Assembly: GCF_934372025.1 (NCBI RefSeq)
Contig: NZ_CAKROJ010000002.1
Span: 1 to 64,000 of the forward strand
Direction of reading: 5' to 3'
From: an uncultured Blautia sp.
GTDB taxonomy: Bacteria > Bacillota > Clostridia > Lachnospirales > Lachnospiraceae
Length of the DNA stretch: 64,000 bases
Shown: one piece after another, positions 33,635 through 42,004 of the stretch
Layout: each line of letters begins with the position of its first letter
Position numbering within the stretch: position 1 is the first letter of the stretch
Notes under the pieces: generated by a model
Databases searched by the model: none
Told to the model about the DNA's origin: nothing
The model's input: the letters and a program-made list of their open reading frames with translations, nothing else
Position numbers and translations under genes: made by a program

Positions 33635-34734
33635 TGGGAGAATATTTTGTTCATTCTGAGCAGATGACGGTAGGATATGATGGAAAGCCATTGATCCGTG
33701 ATATTGAAATTCGGTTGAACCGGGGAGAGATCCTGACTCTGATCGGACCGAACGGTGCAGGAAAATCAACGATATTGAAGAGCCTTACCAGACAGCTGAA
33801 ACTGGTGGGCGGTACTGTATATCTGGATCAGAAACTCATGAGTCAGATGTCAGGCAAGGAAGTGGCACAGAAACTTGCCGTTGTAACAACGGAGAGAATC
33901 AGACCGGAGCTTATGACGTGTGAGGATATCGTTGCAACAGGACGCTATCCGTATACAGGGGCTTTGGGAATCTTATCAGAAGAAGACTGGCAGAAAGTAC
34001 ACAAAGCAATGGAAATGGTCCATGCACTGGATTTTAAGGACAGAGATTTTACAGAGATCAGTGATGGACAGCGACAGAGGATTCTGCTGGCCAGAGCAAT
34101 CTGCCAGGAACCAGAAGTGATCGTTCTTGATGAGCCGACTTCATTTTTGGATATTCGTCATAAACTGGAACTTCTTTCTATATTAAAGAAGATGGTTCTG
34201 GAACATCACACAGCTGTGTTGATGTCGCTTCATGAACTTGATCTGGCTCAGAAAATATCAGATTATGTGATCTGTGTCCATGGTGACAGGATCGAAAAAT
34301 ACGGTACACCGGAGGAGATTTTTACATCCGAATATATCCATCATCTTTATGGAATTACAACGGGAAGCTATAATGCTTCTTTTGGATGTCTGGAAATGGG
34401 CGCTCCGGCAGGTAAACCACAGGTATTTGTCATTGGTGGAAATGGCAGGGGAATTCCAGTATACCGAAAATTGCAGAGAGCAGGTATTCCGTTTATCGCA
34501 GGTGTGATCCACAGCAATGATCTGGACTACGATGTTGCAAAAGCACTGGCAGCAGAGGTGATCAGCGAAGAACCATTCGAGGCTATCACCGAAGAACATC
34601 TGGAAAAAGCAGAGAAAATGATGGATGGTTGTGCAGAAGTTATTTGCTGTGTGGATAAGTTTGGTACAATGAATGCGGCTAATCAGAGACTTGTGGAAAA
34701 GGCCAAAAGAGATGGAAAACTGAAAACAGAATAA
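33634..34734 (+). CDS. ABC importer ATPase with an extra C-terminal Rossmann-like domain
   Basis: 366-aa ATP-binding subunit. Residues 1-240 are a standard FecE/BtuD ATPase: Walker A GPNGAGKST at 38-46, signature ISDGQRQRILLARA near 140, Walker B VIVLDEPTSFLD near 165 and the H-loop LMSLHELDLA. Residues about 255-366 form an added alpha/beta domain starting KPQVFVIGGNGRGIPVYRKL, then AGIPFIAGVIHSNDLDYDVAKALAAEV and EVICCVDKFGTMNAANQ. The GGNGRG loop after a hydrophobic strand recalls a nucleotide or small-ligand site. From memory, haloarchaeal BtuD proteins carry a similar extension, which would favour cobalamin. Its role is unknown; it may sense ligand or regulate transport. Confidence 0.9.
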   Translation: MGEYFVHSEQMTVGYDGKPLIRDIEIRLNRGEILTLIGPNGAGKSTILKSLTRQLKLVGGTVYLDQKLMSQMSGKEVAQKLAVVTTERIRPELMTCEDIVATGRYPYTGALGILSEEDWQKVHKAMEMVHALDFKDRDFTEISDGQRQRILLARAICQEPEVIVLDEPTSFLDIRHKLELLSILKKMVLEHHTAVLMSLHELDLAQKISDYVICVHGDRIEKYGTPEEIFTSEYIHHLYGITTGSYNASFGCLEMGAPAGKPQVFVIGGNGRGIPVYRKLQRAGIPFIAGVIHSNDLDYDVAKALAAEVISEEPFEAITEEHLEKAEKMMDGCAEVICCVDKFGTMNAANQRLVEKAKRDGKLKTE

Positions 34735-34742
34735 AGAGAATC

Positions 34743-34779
34743 AAAAACAGAGCTGACCAATGCGGTACAGCTCTGTTTT
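34743..34779. terminator. Bidirectional terminator between the importer operon and tetR
   Basis: AAAACAGAGCTG pairs with CAGCTCTGTTTT, followed by AGTTTT. The hairpin touches the tetR stop codon (34778-34780). Confidence 0.85.
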
Positions 34780-35401
34780 AGTTTTGAGAATTATCAGAAG
34801 AATCTTTCTGATAACTGGAAAGTATCCCATCAATAGATTTATGGAGATAAGGCATGTATTCTTCAAGCGGAACCGGCTGCTGATACAGAATACAGTTATA
34901 GCAGGTAGAACTTGCAAGTTCGATCACTGAGAAGAGCAGCAGATCAGGATGCTCATAAGATTGATGGTCTTCCTCGATCAGCTGCAGATATTTATCATAA
35001 AATCTGACATCTCGGTCGGGCATTTTCTGTTCCAATGCAGCCTGAAATACATTCCAGGAAAGATTTTTTGAGACAAAGATCAGAAGCTGAGAATCATTAC
35101 TGAGTGCATTCAGGATATGATCGATCATATAATGAAGCTGAGCAGGAAAACCTGTGATCTGATTCTGACGAACTGCCAGATATGCAGCGAAAAATAAATC
35201 CTGTGTTTTGGAAGATGCCAGTTTGTTTCTGATATCATATTTATCTTTGAAATACAGATAAAAAGTTCCCTTGGCAACTCCGGCTTTCTCAACAATATCA
35301 GAGATAGTAGTTTTATTGGTTCCTTTTGTTGTAAACAGTTCAAAGGCAGTATTATACAGTGCGTCTTCTTTTTTCTTTTTATTTAATTCTAATTTACCCA
35401 T
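34778..35401 (-). CDS. TetR/AcrR-family repressor of the MMPL operon
   Basis: 207-aa regulator starting at ATG 35401 (MGKLELNKKKKEDALYNTAF), eight bases after GGAGG; an upstream start at 35449 would run through its own promoter. The N-terminal HTH reads TISDIVEKAGVAKGTFYLYFKDKYDI (about residues 33-58). The C-terminal all-helical ligand-binding half holds FVSKNLSWNVF and a Cys/Tyr-rich helix STCYNCILYQQ. It is divergent from mmpL. Three identical-type palindromes in the intergenic region, two of them on promoter -35 elements, make it the probable repressor of itself and of the exporter. Confidence 0.9.
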   Translation of the reverse strand: MGKLELNKKKKEDALYNTAFELFTTKGTNKTTISDIVEKAGVAKGTFYLYFKDKYDIRNKLASSKTQDLFFAAYLAVRQNQITGFPAQLHYMIDHILNALSNDSQLLIFVSKNLSWNVFQAALEQKMPDRDVRFYDKYLQLIEEDHQSYEHPDLLLFSVIELASSTCYNCILYQQPVPLEEYMPYLHKSIDGILSSYQKDSSDNSQN

Positions 35402-35438
35402 TAAGAAAACCTCCCTGCATTTGATGGATTCGTCATTT

Positions 35439-35466
35439 ATTATAATCAAAACTGACTAAAAGTCAA
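35439..35466 (-). promoter_or_regulatory. Promoter of tetR
   Basis: Minus strand TTGACT (35466-35461) and TATAAT (35444-35439), 16 bp apart. The -35 is formed by the right arm of the first operator copy. Confidence 0.7.
35453..35465. promoter_or_regulatory. TetR operator copy 1
   Basis: TGACT-AAA-AGTCA, perfect inverted repeat overlapping the tetR promoter. Confidence 0.75.
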
Positions 35467-35516
35467 TATTACAAAAAGATTATGTTGTTTTTTGGACACA
35501 TTGGTGAAAACGTATA

Positions 35517-35545
35517 TTGACTAATAGTCATTTTTGGTATATAAC
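35517..35545 (+). promoter_or_regulatory. Promoter of the MMPL operon
   Basis: TTGACT (35517-35522), 17-bp spacer, TATAAC (35540-35545). The -35 is part of operator copy 2. Confidence 0.7.
35518..35530. promoter_or_regulatory. TetR operator copy 2
   Basis: TGACT-AAT-AGTCA, perfect inverted repeat over the MMPL -35. Confidence 0.75.
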
Positions 35546-35562
35546 TCTAGATGAATAAAAAG

Positions 35563-35575
35563 TGACTGATAGTCA
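35563..35575. promoter_or_regulatory. TetR operator copy 3
   Basis: TGACT-GAT-AGTCA, 45 bp centre-to-centre from copy 2 and just downstream of the expected transcription start. Confidence 0.75.
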
Positions 35576-35608
35576 TTAATGAAAAATATATTCAACAAGG
35601 AGGACATG

Positions 35609-37678
35609 ATGATTAAGTTTGGAAAGTGGATTGCAAAGCATAAAGTGCTGATCGTGATCATCAGTATGCTTCTGCTGATTCCGTCATTCCTGGGAATGGC
35701 AGCAACGAGAGTAAATTATGACATCCTGAGTTATCTTCCTGATTCACTGGAAACAGTTGAAGGCCAGGATATCATGGTAGATGAATTTGGAATGGGTGCA
35801 TTCTCCATGGTAGTCGTGGAAGATATGGATCTGAAAGACGTAGCAGCATTAAAAGAAAAATTTCAGAATGTGGAGCATGTAAAAGACGTTCTGTGGTATG
35901 ACAGTGTGGCAGACTTAAGTATTCCGGTAAGTATGATTCCGGAAAAATTTAAGGATGGTTTCTTTAATGGTGATGCTACCATGATGATCGCACTGTTTGA
36001 CAATACAACATCATCCGATGCTGCGATGGAAGCAGTCAGCGATATGCGTAAGATCGCAAATGAACAGTGTTTCATCAGTGGTATGTCCGGTGTTGTAACA
36101 GATATCAAGAACCTGGCACTTGAAGAGATGCCAATCTATGTAGTGATCGCAGCCTGCCTGTCTCTGCTGGTTCTGCTGCTCGCGATGGATTCACTGGTGA
36201 TTCCGGTGTTATTCCTTCTCAGTGTAGGTCTTGCAGTTGTTTATAACCTGGGAACAAATATTTTCTTTGGAGAGGTTTGCTATATAACGAAATCTCTGAC
36301 AGCCGTACTTCAGCTTGGTGTAACAATGGACTACTCCATTTTCCTTCTGAACTCCTTTGAAGCATATAAGAAAAAATACGATAGCAAAGACCGTGCGATG
36401 GCACATGCGATCGCAGATACGTTTAAATCTGTAGCCGGAAGTTCGGTTACAACAATTGCCGGATTCCTTGCTCTGTGTGTTATGACATTTGCACTTGGAC
36501 GTGATATGGGTATTGTTATGGCAAAAGGTGTTGTCATTGGCGTTATCTGCTGTATTACCACTCTGCCGGCAATGATCCTTGTATTTGACGGAGTGATTGA
36601 AAAAACAAAACATAAACCACTGGTCAAAAGTCTGGATAAAGCTTCCGGTTTTATCACAAAGCATTACAAAGTATGGCTTCTTGTTTTCCTGGTAATGCTG
36701 TATCCGGCTGTTTACGGAAATAATCATACTCAGATTTACTACAATATTGATAAGTCTCTTCCGGCCACACTGGACAGTAATGTATCCAATGAAAAACTGA
36801 AAGAAGACTTCGATATGAGTACTGTCCATATGATCCTTCTGAAAAATGGACTGGACAGCAAAGAAAAAACACAGATGCTGGATCAGATCGACAAAGTTGA
36901 CGGGGTGAAATGGTCACTTGGAATGAATTCCCTGATCGGACCAACCTTCCCGGAATCCATGATTCCTTCCAATATTAAAAAAATGCTCCAGTCCGACAAC
37001 TATGAAGTACAGTTTGTCTGCTCTGAGTATTCATCTGCAACGGACGAATGTAACGCACAGCTTGATGCGATTCAGAAGATCGTAAAAAAATACAGTCCGG
37101 AATCAATGGTGATCGGTGAAGCTCCTTTGATGAAAGACCTTCAGGATACTACAAATGTTGACCTCCAGAGAGTAAATATCCTTTCTATGGCAGCAATATT
37201 CCTGATCATCCTGTTTGTATTTAAATCAATTTCATTACCATTTATTCTGCTGTTTGTTATTGAATTTGCAATCTTTGTTAATATGGCAATTCCATATTAT
37301 CAGGGAGTAACGCTTCCATTCGTTGCAAGTATCGTAATCGGTGCTATTCAGCTGGGTGCAACTGTAGACTATGCGATCCTGATGACAAGCAATTATCAGA
37401 AACAGCGTTATCTTGGAAAAACTAAGAAAGAATCTATTTCCATTGCACATAAATTTTCAATGAAGTCTATCATTGTAAGTGGATGTAGTTTTTTTGCAGC
37501 AACATTTGGTGTAGCTCTGTATTCAAAAGTAGATATGATCGGTGCGATCTGTACACTGCTTGCACGTGGTGCGGTGATCAGTACGATTGTTGTACTTCTT
37601 GTATTGCCTGCAATGTTTATGGTATTTGATCCAATCATCGTTCATACATCAAAAGGTTTTTTACCTGATAAAAAATAA
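35609..37678 (+). CDS. MMPL/RND-family exporter
   Basis: 689-aa membrane exporter with two repeats, each of an extracytoplasmic domain followed by a bundle of helices (one helix at about 8-28, then bundles near 170-340 and 530-685). ATG 35609 (MIKFGKWIAKHKVL) is five bases after AAGGAGG; ATG 35606 and 35579 are alternatives. Proton-relay motifs of the MMPL type are visible as MDYSIFL (Asp241-Tyr242) and VDYAILM (Asp587-Tyr588). The substrate may be a lipid, a lipophilic drug or a signal, unknown here. Divergent TetR and three operators indicate inducible expression. A 965-aa secreted protein gene follows after 59 bp. Confidence 0.92.
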   Translation: MIKFGKWIAKHKVLIVIISMLLLIPSFLGMAATRVNYDILSYLPDSLETVEGQDIMVDEFGMGAFSMVVVEDMDLKDVAALKEKFQNVEHVKDVLWYDSVADLSIPVSMIPEKFKDGFFNGDATMMIALFDNTTSSDAAMEAVSDMRKIANEQCFISGMSGVVTDIKNLALEEMPIYVVIAACLSLLVLLLAMDSLVIPVLFLLSVGLAVVYNLGTNIFFGEVCYITKSLTAVLQLGVTMDYSIFLLNSFEAYKKKYDSKDRAMAHAIADTFKSVAGSSVTTIAGFLALCVMTFALGRDMGIVMAKGVVIGVICCITTLPAMILVFDGVIEKTKHKPLVKSLDKASGFITKHYKVWLLVFLVMLYPAVYGNNHTQIYYNIDKSLPATLDSNVSNEKLKEDFDMSTVHMILLKNGLDSKEKTQMLDQIDKVDGVKWSLGMNSLIGPTFPESMIPSNIKKMLQSDNYEVQFVCSEYSSATDECNAQLDAIQKIVKKYSPESMVIGEAPLMKDLQDTTNVDLQRVNILSMAAIFLIILFVFKSISLPFILLFVIEFAIFVNMAIPYYQGVTLPFVASIVIGAIQLGATVDYAILMTSNYQKQRYLGKTKKESISIAHKFSMKSIIVSGCSFFAATFGVALYSKVDMIGAICTLLARGAVISTIVVLLVLPAMFMVFDPIIVHTSKGFLPDKK

Positions 37679-37737
37679 TAAGTACATAACAACCATTAAA
37701 TATAAAAAGCCAATGGCTGGAAAAGGAGTCGTATATT

Positions 37738-40635
37738 ATGAACCGAAACAGAAAAAAAGCGGTAGCAGCTTCTGTAGCAGTAGGAATGACTATGGTAATG
37801 GGTTTTAGCCCGGTACTGGCAGCAAATACAGATATTTCAAAAGAAGAGACCGTATATGTTAATGCGGCAGCGGACGGAACTCCGCAGGAGATCACAGTAT
37901 CTGACTGGTTGAAAAATTCAGCTTCTGCAGGAGACTTAAGTGATGTCTCTGATCTGAAAGATATTAAAAACGTCAAAGGTGATGAGACTTTTTCACAGGA
38001 TGGAGACAATCTGACATGGAATACCGAAGATAAAGATATTTATTATCAGGGAACAACAAATAAAGATCTTCCGGTTTCCATGGAAATCAAATATTACCTC
38101 AATGGAACGCAGGTAAATCCAGATGATCTTGGCGGTAAGAGCGGACATCTGAAAATCGAAGTAGCCTATAAAAACAATGTAAAAAACAAAACAAAAGTTG
38201 GAAACAAAACAACAGATCTGTATGCACCGTTTGTAATGGTGACAGCAATGATTCTTCCTACAGACAATTTTACAAATGTAACGATTGATAATGGAAAAGT
38301 TCTTTCTGATGGTCAGAGAAATATTGTAGTAGGTGTCGGCATGCCGGGACTTGCCGATAACCTTGATCTTAAGAGCATAGATGAAGATATCAATCTGGAC
38401 ATTCCGGAAAACTTCACAATGGAAGCAGACGTGACAGACTTCAATATGAGTTCCACATTCACATTTGCACTGACAGATATTCTGGATTCTCTGGATGTAG
38501 ATAACATTGATGGCCTTGATGATCTGAAAGATTCCATGAAAGAATTGACAGATGCAGCGACCGAGCTTGTTGACGGAAGTAAAGAGCTTTCAGATGGTGC
38601 TTCCACACTGGATGAAAAATATCAGGAATTTGATTCCGGAATCGGTACTTTTGTAAGTGGTATAAGCTCTCTGAACAGTGGTGCAGCTTCTCTTAAGAGT
38701 GGTGTATCTTCCTACACATCAGGCGCTGATAAACTGGCATCAGGTGTGAATGAGTTTGCATCTGGAGTCGGAACACTGTCAAACTCTCTGAAAGAATATA
38801 ACACAGGTGTAACTACGCTGGCATCTGGAGTACAGCAGTATATCAAGGGAAGTAATAATCTGACAGATGGTGTTAAGCAGTACGTTGAAGGTGTTTCAGT
38901 TCTTGGAAACGGAGTCGAAAGCTATACAAATGGTGTAAAAAAGATTGGTGTCGGAATCAATCAGGAAGCAGCAGGGCTGACACAGCTTCAGGAAAAAGTG
39001 AATCAGCTTGTAAGTGGAGTTAAGGCCAAAATTCCTGAATTACAGACTTCAATGGCTCAGATCATCAAATTTGCAGAGAGTGCAAAAACATATGCACAGA
39101 AAACAGGTGAATTCGCAGATCAGGTAATTACCTATGCAACAAATGTTCAGGCGATAAAAGAAAATGCAGATAAACTGAATGCTCTTGTCAATCCAGAGTC
39201 CGGAAGCGGCACAGGTTCAGAAGGTAAAGCGCAGATTCAGAGCGGACTGGAATCAGCCCAGGCAGCAGCAGCTTCTATGTCGGCTGTATCAGGAAGTGCA
39301 GCAGCAGATCAATTAAATGCAGCAGCCAGTGCAGTCAGTGCAGCAGCAGGAACCGGTGATGCACTTCAGGGTGATGCAGGAACAATTTCAGCAGGTCTGG
39401 ACAGTGCAAGTTCTGCTATTGACATCCTCAATGGAATTGATACTTCTTCTATGGATGAAGCAACAGCTGCAGCGGTCAACGGTGCTGTACAGAGTGCAAT
39501 CGGAGCAATTTCAGGTGGTGTTGCAACCGCACAGGGCGGAGTGGCAAATCTGCAGGCACATGCAGGGCAGGTTTCCGGACTGAATGATCAGGCTGCACAG
39601 GTGCAGGCAGCAGCCAGTGAAGTAAGTGCGCAGAACGAACAGGTGGCAGCAGTAAGCAATACAGCCGCACAGCTCCAGGAAGGTCTTTCACAGATTCAGA
39701 GCGGTCTTGCTGCACTGAATAATGAAAGTGAAGAAGATGCTGCAAAAGATGCGCAGATGCAGGCTACGATCAAAGCACTTACAGCAGGCATTGATGATGC
39801 ACTTACGAAGCTCACGGCAAATAACGAGGCTCTGATAGCAGGTGCAAATGCGTTAAAAGCAAGTGGAACAGGAACTGGTATAACAGAAAATACAATGTCT
39901 CTTGTACAGGGGGCAGATGCTGTAGAAGCCGGTATTCAGGAACTTCAGACAACTCTTCAGACTTATCTGGGTGAAAAAATGGACGGCGGAGTATTAAACA
40001 CACTGAAAGAAGGTGTTGATACTCTGGTAGAAGGAATAAAACAGCTTCAGGATGGATATGCACAGCTTGATGCAGGATCTGGCAGCCTTCTTGATGGTGT
40101 ATCTGCACTTACAGGTAAGAACAAAGAGCTTACAGATGGAGCAGATAAACTGAAAGCATCCGGCAAACAGCTCAACAGTGGTGCCGGTAAACTGACAAAA
40201 GCGAGCAAACAGCTGAACAGCGGAACATCCAAAATTACAGGCGCTACAAGCCAGCTTACCAGCGGAGCCAACACACTTTCTGCAAACAGCGGCAAGCTGA
40301 ACAGTGGAGCAGAACAGCTCACTTCCGGTACGCAGAAACTCATGAGTGGAACAGCAACTCTCAGCAGTGGAAGTGCACAGGTTAAGAGCGGAATCAAGAC
40401 TCTTGCTGATGGTGCCAAGAAGCTTTCTGATGGAACAAAAGAATTTGACGATGAAGGAATCAGTAAACTGTCTGATCTGGTAGACAATGATCTGCAGGAT
40501 ATTCTGGACCGTCTGGAAGCAATCTGCTCGGATGACAATGCATACCGTTCATTCAGTGGTAAAGAAAGTGATATGAGTGGAAACGTGAAGTTTGTGATCG
40601 AAACAGCAGCAATCGACAACGACAGTGACAAATAA
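37738..40635 (+). CDS. Secreted helical-repeat protein associated with the MMPL exporter
   Basis: 965-aa exported protein. Signal peptide 1-29 (...FSPVLA-AN). Residues about 35-270 are a beta-rich domain (for example DLPVSMEIKYYLNGTQVNPDDLGGKSG). From about 275 to 910 the chain is almost wholly helical with short periodic L-x-x-G/S-G elements (ELVDGSKELSDGASTL, SLKSGVSSYTSGADKL, QLNSGAGKLTKASKQL). This is the YhgE/Pip-type repeat seen in phage-infection and type VII accessory proteins. Residues 480-720 are Ala/Gln/Ser-rich. The C-terminal 40 residues are non-repetitive, and no C-terminal membrane helix is obvious. SD aaaggag. Its tie to the MMPL gene suggests a periplasmic/wall-spanning conduit or adaptor for the exporter; that is inference. 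Confidence 0.8.
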   Translation: MNRNRKKAVAASVAVGMTMVMGFSPVLAANTDISKEETVYVNAAADGTPQEITVSDWLKNSASAGDLSDVSDLKDIKNVKGDETFSQDGDNLTWNTEDKDIYYQGTTNKDLPVSMEIKYYLNGTQVNPDDLGGKSGHLKIEVAYKNNVKNKTKVGNKTTDLYAPFVMVTAMILPTDNFTNVTIDNGKVLSDGQRNIVVGVGMPGLADNLDLKSIDEDINLDIPENFTMEADVTDFNMSSTFTFALTDILDSLDVDNIDGLDDLKDSMKELTDAATELVDGSKELSDGASTLDEKYQEFDSGIGTFVSGISSLNSGAASLKSGVSSYTSGADKLASGVNEFASGVGTLSNSLKEYNTGVTTLASGVQQYIKGSNNLTDGVKQYVEGVSVLGNGVESYTNGVKKIGVGINQEAAGLTQLQEKVNQLVSGVKAKIPELQTSMAQIIKFAESAKTYAQKTGEFADQVITYATNVQAIKENADKLNALVNPESGSGTGSEGKAQIQSGLESAQAAAASMSAVSGSAAADQLNAAASAVSAAAGTGDALQGDAGTISAGLDSASSAIDILNGIDTSSMDEATAAAVNGAVQSAIGAISGGVATAQGGVANLQAHAGQVSGLNDQAAQVQAAASEVSAQNEQVAAVSNTAAQLQEGLSQIQSGLAALNNESEEDAAKDAQMQATIKALTAGIDDALTKLTANNEALIAGANALKASGTGTGITENTMSLVQGADAVEAGIQELQTTLQTYLGEKMDGGVLNTLKEGVDTLVEGIKQLQDGYAQLDAGSGSLLDGVSALTGKNKELTDGADKLKASGKQLNSGAGKLTKASKQLNSGTSKITGATSQLTSGANTLSANSGKLNSGAEQLTSGTQKLMSGTATLSSGSAQVKSGIKTLADGAKKLSDGTKEFDDEGISKLSDLVDNDLQDILDRLEAICSDDNAYRSFSGKESDMSGNVKFVIETAAIDNDSDK

Positions 40636-40656
40636 AAACAGCAGATGAAGATAGGA

Positions 40657-40694
40657 ACAGGGAAACGGATTGTATGCCGTTTCCCTGTTTTTTT
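40657..40694 (+). terminator. Terminator after the MMPL operon
   Basis: ACAGGGAAACGG (40657-40668) pairs perfectly with CCGTTTCCCTGT (40677-40688), then six or more T. Confidence 0.92.
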
Positions 40695-40695
40695 C

Positions 40696-40724
40696 TTGCG
40701 GACGGGAAAGGAGTCTGCTATACT
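40696..40724 (+). promoter_or_regulatory. Promoter of the ftsW-like gene
   Basis: TTGCGG (40696-40701), 17-bp spacer, extended -10 TGCTATACT (TATACT 40719-40724). The predicted transcription start falls at or next to ATG 40732. Confidence 0.65.
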
Positions 40725-40731
40725 GTATTTT

Positions 40732-41910
40732 ATGAGTAGAAAAAAAGCAGTTGTAAGAAAAACAAAAGTAAAAAAGAAAACCGATTATTATGATTACAGT
40801 CTTCTTGCGGTTATCATTCTTTTGACTTGTTTTGGACTGATCATGCTGTACAGCACCAGCTCTTATATGGCAGAATTGAATTATGGCGATGATATGTATT
40901 ATTTTAAGAAACAGGCTGCGATCAGTCTGGTATGTATTATCGCAGCACTTACGATATCGCAGATTGATTATCACATTCTTACCAGAGCTACGGGTGTTTT
41001 GTATGCTGCTGCGGCGATATTAATGATATTGGTAAAATCTCCTCTTGGACGAAGTGCCAATGGTGCGCGCCGCTGGCTGAATCTTGGACCTTTATCTTTT
41101 CAGCCGTCAGAGATAGCCAAAATCGCAGTGATTGTCAGTCTGTCTTATATGATCGTAAATATGGGAAGAAAGATAAATACCCTGAAGGGATTTATGATGC
41201 TGGCAGGCAGTGGAGGCGGGCTTGCATTTTTTGCCTATGTATTTACAGATAACCTCAGTACTGCAATTATCATTTTTGGAATCACAATGGGACTTATTTT
41301 TATTGCACATCCCAAAGTACGTCCGTTTCTTATAGCGGCAGGAGTGATGCTGGTCATTGGTATCATTGTGATCAGTTACCTGAGCGCAACGATGGAGACA
41401 AGTACCAGTTTCCGTCTGAGACGAATTCTGGTGTGGCTGCATCCGGAGGATTATGCGTCAGGTGACGGGTATCAGACAATACAGGCATTATATGCAATTG
41501 GTTCAGGAGGATTTCTGGGACGAGGACTTGGCAACAGTATCCAGAAGCTTGGCAGTGTACCGGAGGCGCAGAATGATATGATCTTTTCGATCGTATGCGA
41601 AGAACTTGGGATTCTCGGAGGGCTGATCATTCTTTTACTGTTTGCATATCTTTTGTACAGATTATTTTTTATTGCACAGAATGCGCCGGATTTGTTTGGT
41701 TCACTGATGGTAAGCGGTATTTTTATACATATTGCACTGCAGGTTATTTTTAATATAGCTGTAGTTGTTAATCTGATGCCAAATACAGGTGTTACACTGC
41801 CGTTTTTCAGTTATGGTGGTACTTCGAATCTGTTTCTGATGGCAGAGATGGGACTGGCTTTGAGCGTGGCACGTCAGATCAAATTTAAAGAGCCGGAAAG
41901 GCTTCTCTAA
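40732..41910 (+). CDS. ftsW: SEDS-family peptidoglycan polymerase (FtsW/RodA/SpoVE)
   Basis: 392-aa membrane glycosyltransferase that polymerises lipid II with a partner PBP. A basic N-terminus (MSRKKAVVRKTKVKKK) leads to about ten helices. Signatures: ANGARRWLNLGPLSFQPSEIAK, the extracellular loop HPEDYASGDGYQTIQALYAIGSGG, LGSVPEAQNDMIFSIVCEELG and the end MPNTGVTLPFFSYGGTSN. These fit FtsW/SpoVE slightly better than RodA, but the paralogue cannot be fixed without a tree. A frame opening at 40645 would cross the terminator, so ATG 40732 is preferred. AAAGGAG (40707-40713) is 18 bases away and sits between -35 and -10, so the mRNA may be leaderless. Confidence 0.88.
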   Translation: MSRKKAVVRKTKVKKKTDYYDYSLLAVIILLTCFGLIMLYSTSSYMAELNYGDDMYYFKKQAAISLVCIIAALTISQIDYHILTRATGVLYAAAAILMILVKSPLGRSANGARRWLNLGPLSFQPSEIAKIAVIVSLSYMIVNMGRKINTLKGFMMLAGSGGGLAFFAYVFTDNLSTAIIIFGITMGLIFIAHPKVRPFLIAAGVMLVIGIIVISYLSATMETSTSFRLRRILVWLHPEDYASGDGYQTIQALYAIGSGGFLGRGLGNSIQKLGSVPEAQNDMIFSIVCEELGILGGLIILLLFAYLLYRLFFIAQNAPDLFGSLMVSGIFIHIALQVIFNIAVVVNLMPNTGVTLPFFSYGGTSNLFLMAEMGLALSVARQIKFKEPERLL

Positions 41911-41925
41911 AATGAGTGAAATCTA

Positions 41926-41954
41926 TTGACAAATAGGTTTGCAGAATATATACT
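41926..41954 (+). promoter_or_regulatory. Promoter of acpP
   Basis: Consensus TTGACA (41926-41931), 17-bp spacer, TATACT (41949-41954). Confidence 0.85.
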
Positions 41955-42004
41955 TTGCACATCAAAGTAGAGTAAATTAGTTACTTGATAAAGGAGAAAT
42001 GGCA

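Noticed and set aside
41955..42004. Possible FapR-type operator in the acpP leader (TTAGTTACTTGATAAAG)
   Set aside because: Only a partial match to TTAGTACCTGATACTAA, the right arm is not conserved, and no FapR is seen.
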